Positions 4,508-5,846 of a stretch of 5,846 nt of DNA are shown here, in pieces. Both the position numbers and the translations under genes were made by a program. The notes beneath the pieces were generated by a model. That model was not told the DNA's origin. It made no database searches and saw only the letters and a program-made list of their open reading frames with translations. The DNA comes from a bacterium (GTDB taxonomy: Bacteria > Patescibacteriota > Minisyncoccia > Phycocordibacterales > UBA10002): contig JAUYPY010000004.1 in the NCBI GenBank assembly GCA_030697445.1, positions 1 to 5,846 on the forward strand, read 5' to 3'. Numbering within the stretch: the first letter of the stretch is position 1; each line of letters begins with the position of its first letter.

Positions 4508-5488
4508 ATGCACACAGACGATAAAATACGCGTTGCGGTATTGCGCGGCGGGCCGTCCAGCGAATACGAGGTGTCGCTCAAAACAGGCGCTGGAGTGCTC
4601 GCGCACATTCCGCGTGAGCGCTTTCTGCCTTTTGATGTGTTTATAGACCGCGCGGGCGTGTGGCACGAGAATGGGCTCGCGCGAAGGCCGGAAGTGATTT
4701 TGCGGAATACCGATGTTGCGTTTAATGCGCTCCATGGCGAGTGGGGAGAAGATGGCGGCGTGCAAGAAATATTGGACGCATTTGGCGCGCGCTATACCGG
4801 CTCGGGTCGGTTTGCATCGCGCCTCGCGATGCAAAAAGCGTTTGCAAAATCGGCACTTGAAAAGCAGGGCGTGCGCACGCCGGTCTGGCGTGTGTTGCAT
4901 ATAGGCGATGCGGCGGGGGATAGTGCGGTTGCACTCCACCGCTCGTTCCCACAGCCGTCGGTTATAAAGCCGGCTGGGCTCGGCTCGTCTGTTGGCGTAT
5001 CAATCGTGCGTACGATACCGGAAATTGCGGATGCGCTCGCGCGGGCGTTTGCGGTGTCTGGCATCGTGCTCGTTGAGGAATATATTGATGGTAAAGAAGC
5101 CACAGTTGGTATGATAGATGGGTTTCGTGGGCAGGAACTGTACGCGTTGCTTCCGATTGAAATTGTGCCTGCAAAAGGTTCTTCGTTTTTTGATTACGAT
5201 GCGAAGTACGGCGGGCAGTCGCAAGAAATTTGTCCTGGAAGATTTACAAAAGAAGAAAGTACGGAACTACAGAATGTTGCGGCGCATGTCCATCGGACGC
5301 TCGGATTGCGACATTATTCGCGCTCTGATTTTATTATTCACCCCCGCCGCGGCATTTATTTCTTGGAGGTAAACACGCTCCCCGGGCTCACTCCCGAATC
5401 GCTCTTGCCGAAGTCGCTCACTGCTGTCGGTTCGTCGCTTTCCGAATTCCTCGCTCATGTGCTAGATTTGGCGGTAGCGGGCCGTTAG
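4508..5488 (+). CDS. ddl: D-alanine--D-alanine ligase
   Basis: This ATP-grasp enzyme joins two D-alanines for the peptidoglycan stem peptide in the cytoplasm. The 326-residue product (E. coli DdlB has 306) shows the family motifs in order. RGGPSSEYEVSLKTG (13-27) includes E21. HGEWGEDGGVQ (76-86) follows. KPAGLGSSVGVSIV (154-167) is the ATP-binding loop, with its serines at 160-161. EEYIDGKEATVG (190-201) is next, then YDAKY (230-234), whose final Tyr is typical of D-Ala-D-Ala rather than D-Ala-D-lactate ligases. SRSDF (271-275) contains D274. EVNTLPGLTPESLLP (287-301) carries the Mg ligands E288 and N290. ATG at 4508 was preferred to an upstream TTG at 4493 because that codon overlaps the -10 box. 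The TAG stop lies inside tRNA-Ala. No neighbour belongs to cell-wall synthesis. Confidence 0.96.
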   Translation: MHTDDKIRVAVLRGGPSSEYEVSLKTGAGVLAHIPRERFLPFDVFIDRAGVWHENGLARRPEVILRNTDVAFNALHGEWGEDGGVQEILDAFGARYTGSGRFASRLAMQKAFAKSALEKQGVRTPVWRVLHIGDAAGDSAVALHRSFPQPSVIKPAGLGSSVGVSIVRTIPEIADALARAFAVSGIVLVEEYIDGKEATVGMIDGFRGQELYALLPIEIVPAKGSSFFDYDAKYGGQSQEICPGRFTKEESTELQNVAAHVHRTLGLRHYSRSDFIIHPRRGIYFLEVNTLPGLTPESLLPKSLTAVGSSLSEFLAHVLDLAVAGR

Positions 5489-5551
5489 CTCAATCGGCAG
5501 AGCGCCTCATTTGCAATGAGGAGGTAGCGAGTTCGAATCTCGCACGGTCCA
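5479..5551 (+). tRNA. tRNA-Ala (anticodon UGC)
   Basis: A full cloverleaf folds. The acceptor GGGCCGT pairs with ACGGTCC and includes the G3:U70 pair that identifies alanine tRNAs. The D stem is GCTC/GAGC, the anticodon stem CCTCA/TGAGG with loop TTTGCAA and anticodon TGC at 5512-5514. The T stem is GCGAG/CTCGC with loop TTCGAAT. The discriminator is A73 at 5551. CCA is not encoded and must be added by nucleotidyltransferase. The first ten bases overlap the end of ddl, whose TAG stop is tRNA positions 8-10. With no separate promoter visible, it is probably cut from the ddl transcript. Confidence 0.97.
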
Positions 5552-5568
5552 AAAACTATCCAGTTTTT
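5551..5568 (+). terminator. AT-rich hairpin after tRNA-Ala, possible terminator or processing signal
   Basis: AAAAACT (5551-5557), loop ATCC, AGTTTTT (5562-5568) is a perfect 7-bp inverted repeat ending in a T run, directly after the tRNA. It has only one GC pair in the stem, so it would be a weak intrinsic terminator. Since the first A is the tRNA discriminator, folding would also compete with 3' processing. It is the only terminator-like structure seen near this transcript. Confidence 0.35.
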
Positions 5569-5625
5569 AACTAATTTTCCCTCAAATTTTTATCCCCAAA
5601 AGGGCTTTCAAAGGGGGCGGTTTTC

Positions 5626-5634
5626 TGCTAGAAT
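5626..5634 (+). promoter_or_regulatory. Extended -10 promoter for gyrB
   Basis: TGC followed by TAGAAT (5629-5634) is an extended -10 element. Start would be near 5641, giving an AT-rich leader of about 18 bases without a Shine-Dalgarno. A second box, TAAAAT (5644-5649), lies nine bases before the ATG and would give a near-leaderless mRNA. Upstream, CCCC-AAAA-GGG (5594-5604) and CTTTCAAAG (5605-5613) are small dyads of unclear meaning. Confidence 0.5.
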
Positions 5635-5658
5635 AGAAGAGTCTAAAATTTTAAAAAA

Positions 5659-5846
5659 ATGGCGAAAAATAAGGGCTACACAGCCGAGGCAATAACGGTC
5701 TTGGAGGGTTTGGAACCGGTCAGAAAACGACCGGGTATGTATATTGGCACAACAGGCCCAGACGGCCTTCACCATCTCATCACCGAAATTTTTGATAACT
5801 CGCGCGATGAAGCGATGGGTGGTTTTGCCAATGATATTGAAATTGT
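5659..5846 (+). CDS. gyrB: DNA gyrase subunit B, N-terminus only
   Basis: The first 62 residues of a type IIA topoisomerase ATPase subunit are visible before the edge. ITVLEGLEPVRKRPGMYIG (12-30) is the conserved N-terminal signature, and DGLHHLITEIFDNSRDEAMGG (35-55) is the start of the GHKL ATP site. E43 is the catalytic base, N47 the Mg ligand and D50 an ATP-site residue. With GyrA it would introduce negative supercoils using ATP. The family's usual VVDN is IFDN here. ParE shares these motifs, so GyrB versus ParE cannot be settled from this fragment; GyrB is more likely as the near-universal form. The ATG at 5659 follows an A run and has no Shine-Dalgarno. Confidence 0.9.
   Translation, partial: MAKNKGYTAEAITVLEGLEPVRKRPGMYIGTTGPDGLHHLITEIFDNSRDEAMGGFANDIEI

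Noticed and set aside
4474..4608. Earlier in-frame starts for the MFS gene
   Set aside because: They lie inside ddl; helix 1 begins shortly after the ATG at 4473, which has its own -10 box.
4271..4939. 222-codon minus-strand ORF across the ddl start
   Set aside because: Arg/His/Cys-rich composition with no family features; it is a shadow of ddl on the opposite strand.
404..5488. Alternative genetic code with UGA as glycine (as in Gracilibacteria)
   Set aside because: No in-frame TGA occurs inside any of the recognised genes, and DUF45 ends at TGA exactly where its family ends, so the standard code fits.

Overview
The window looks like a compact bacterial chromosome segment, most likely from the candidate phyla radiation (Patescibacteria, Parcubacteria-like). 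This is inferred from small genes with short gaps, a shortened UvrC, no convincing Shine-Dalgarno sequences, start codons lying only 6-9 bases after extended -10 promoter boxes (leaderless-style), and a tRNA without encoded CCA. Five genes read through with the standard code and end in TAA, TAG or TGA. No mobile element, CRISPR array or phage gene is visible.

Left part (1-2530): a response-regulator receiver domain runs leftwards off the edge (340 to 1, minus). It diverges from a 409-residue UvrC nuclease (404-1633). The uvrC frame stays open upstream through the whole regulator gene, so a longest-ORF call would hide the regulator and add 133 false residues to UvrC. UvrC keeps the residues of both nuclease centres and four cluster-type cysteines. 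It lacks most of the usual central region and the C-terminal helix-hairpin-helix region, and it carries a 68-bp in-frame palindrome and a 14-bp tandem repeat. Next comes a membrane-anchored HtrA-like protein (1679-2530) in which the His and Asp of the triad are replaced by Gly while Ser remains.

Middle part (2531-4473): a YgjP/DUF45-type zinc metallopeptidase (2612-3178) is preceded by a leader with alternative hairpins and a possible 19-codon upstream ORF. A 26-residue single-helix membrane peptide with its own promoter follows (3215-3295). It converges on a 12-helix MFS transporter encoded on the minus strand (4473-3307).

Right part (4474-5846): D-alanine--D-alanine ligase (4508-5488) diverges from the MFS gene across 34 bp that hold back-to-back -10 boxes. 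The ddl stop codon lies inside tRNA-Ala(UGC) (5479-5551), so the two genes overlap by 10 bp. After a gap of about 107 bp the N-terminus of GyrB begins (5659) and runs off the window.

The genes are mostly separate housekeeping functions: DNA repair, envelope proteolysis or scaffolding, peptidoglycan precursor synthesis, translation and DNA topology. No single pathway joins them. The points most worth a second look are the palindrome inside uvrC, the degenerate protease, the leaderless promoter architecture and the ddl/tRNA overlap.
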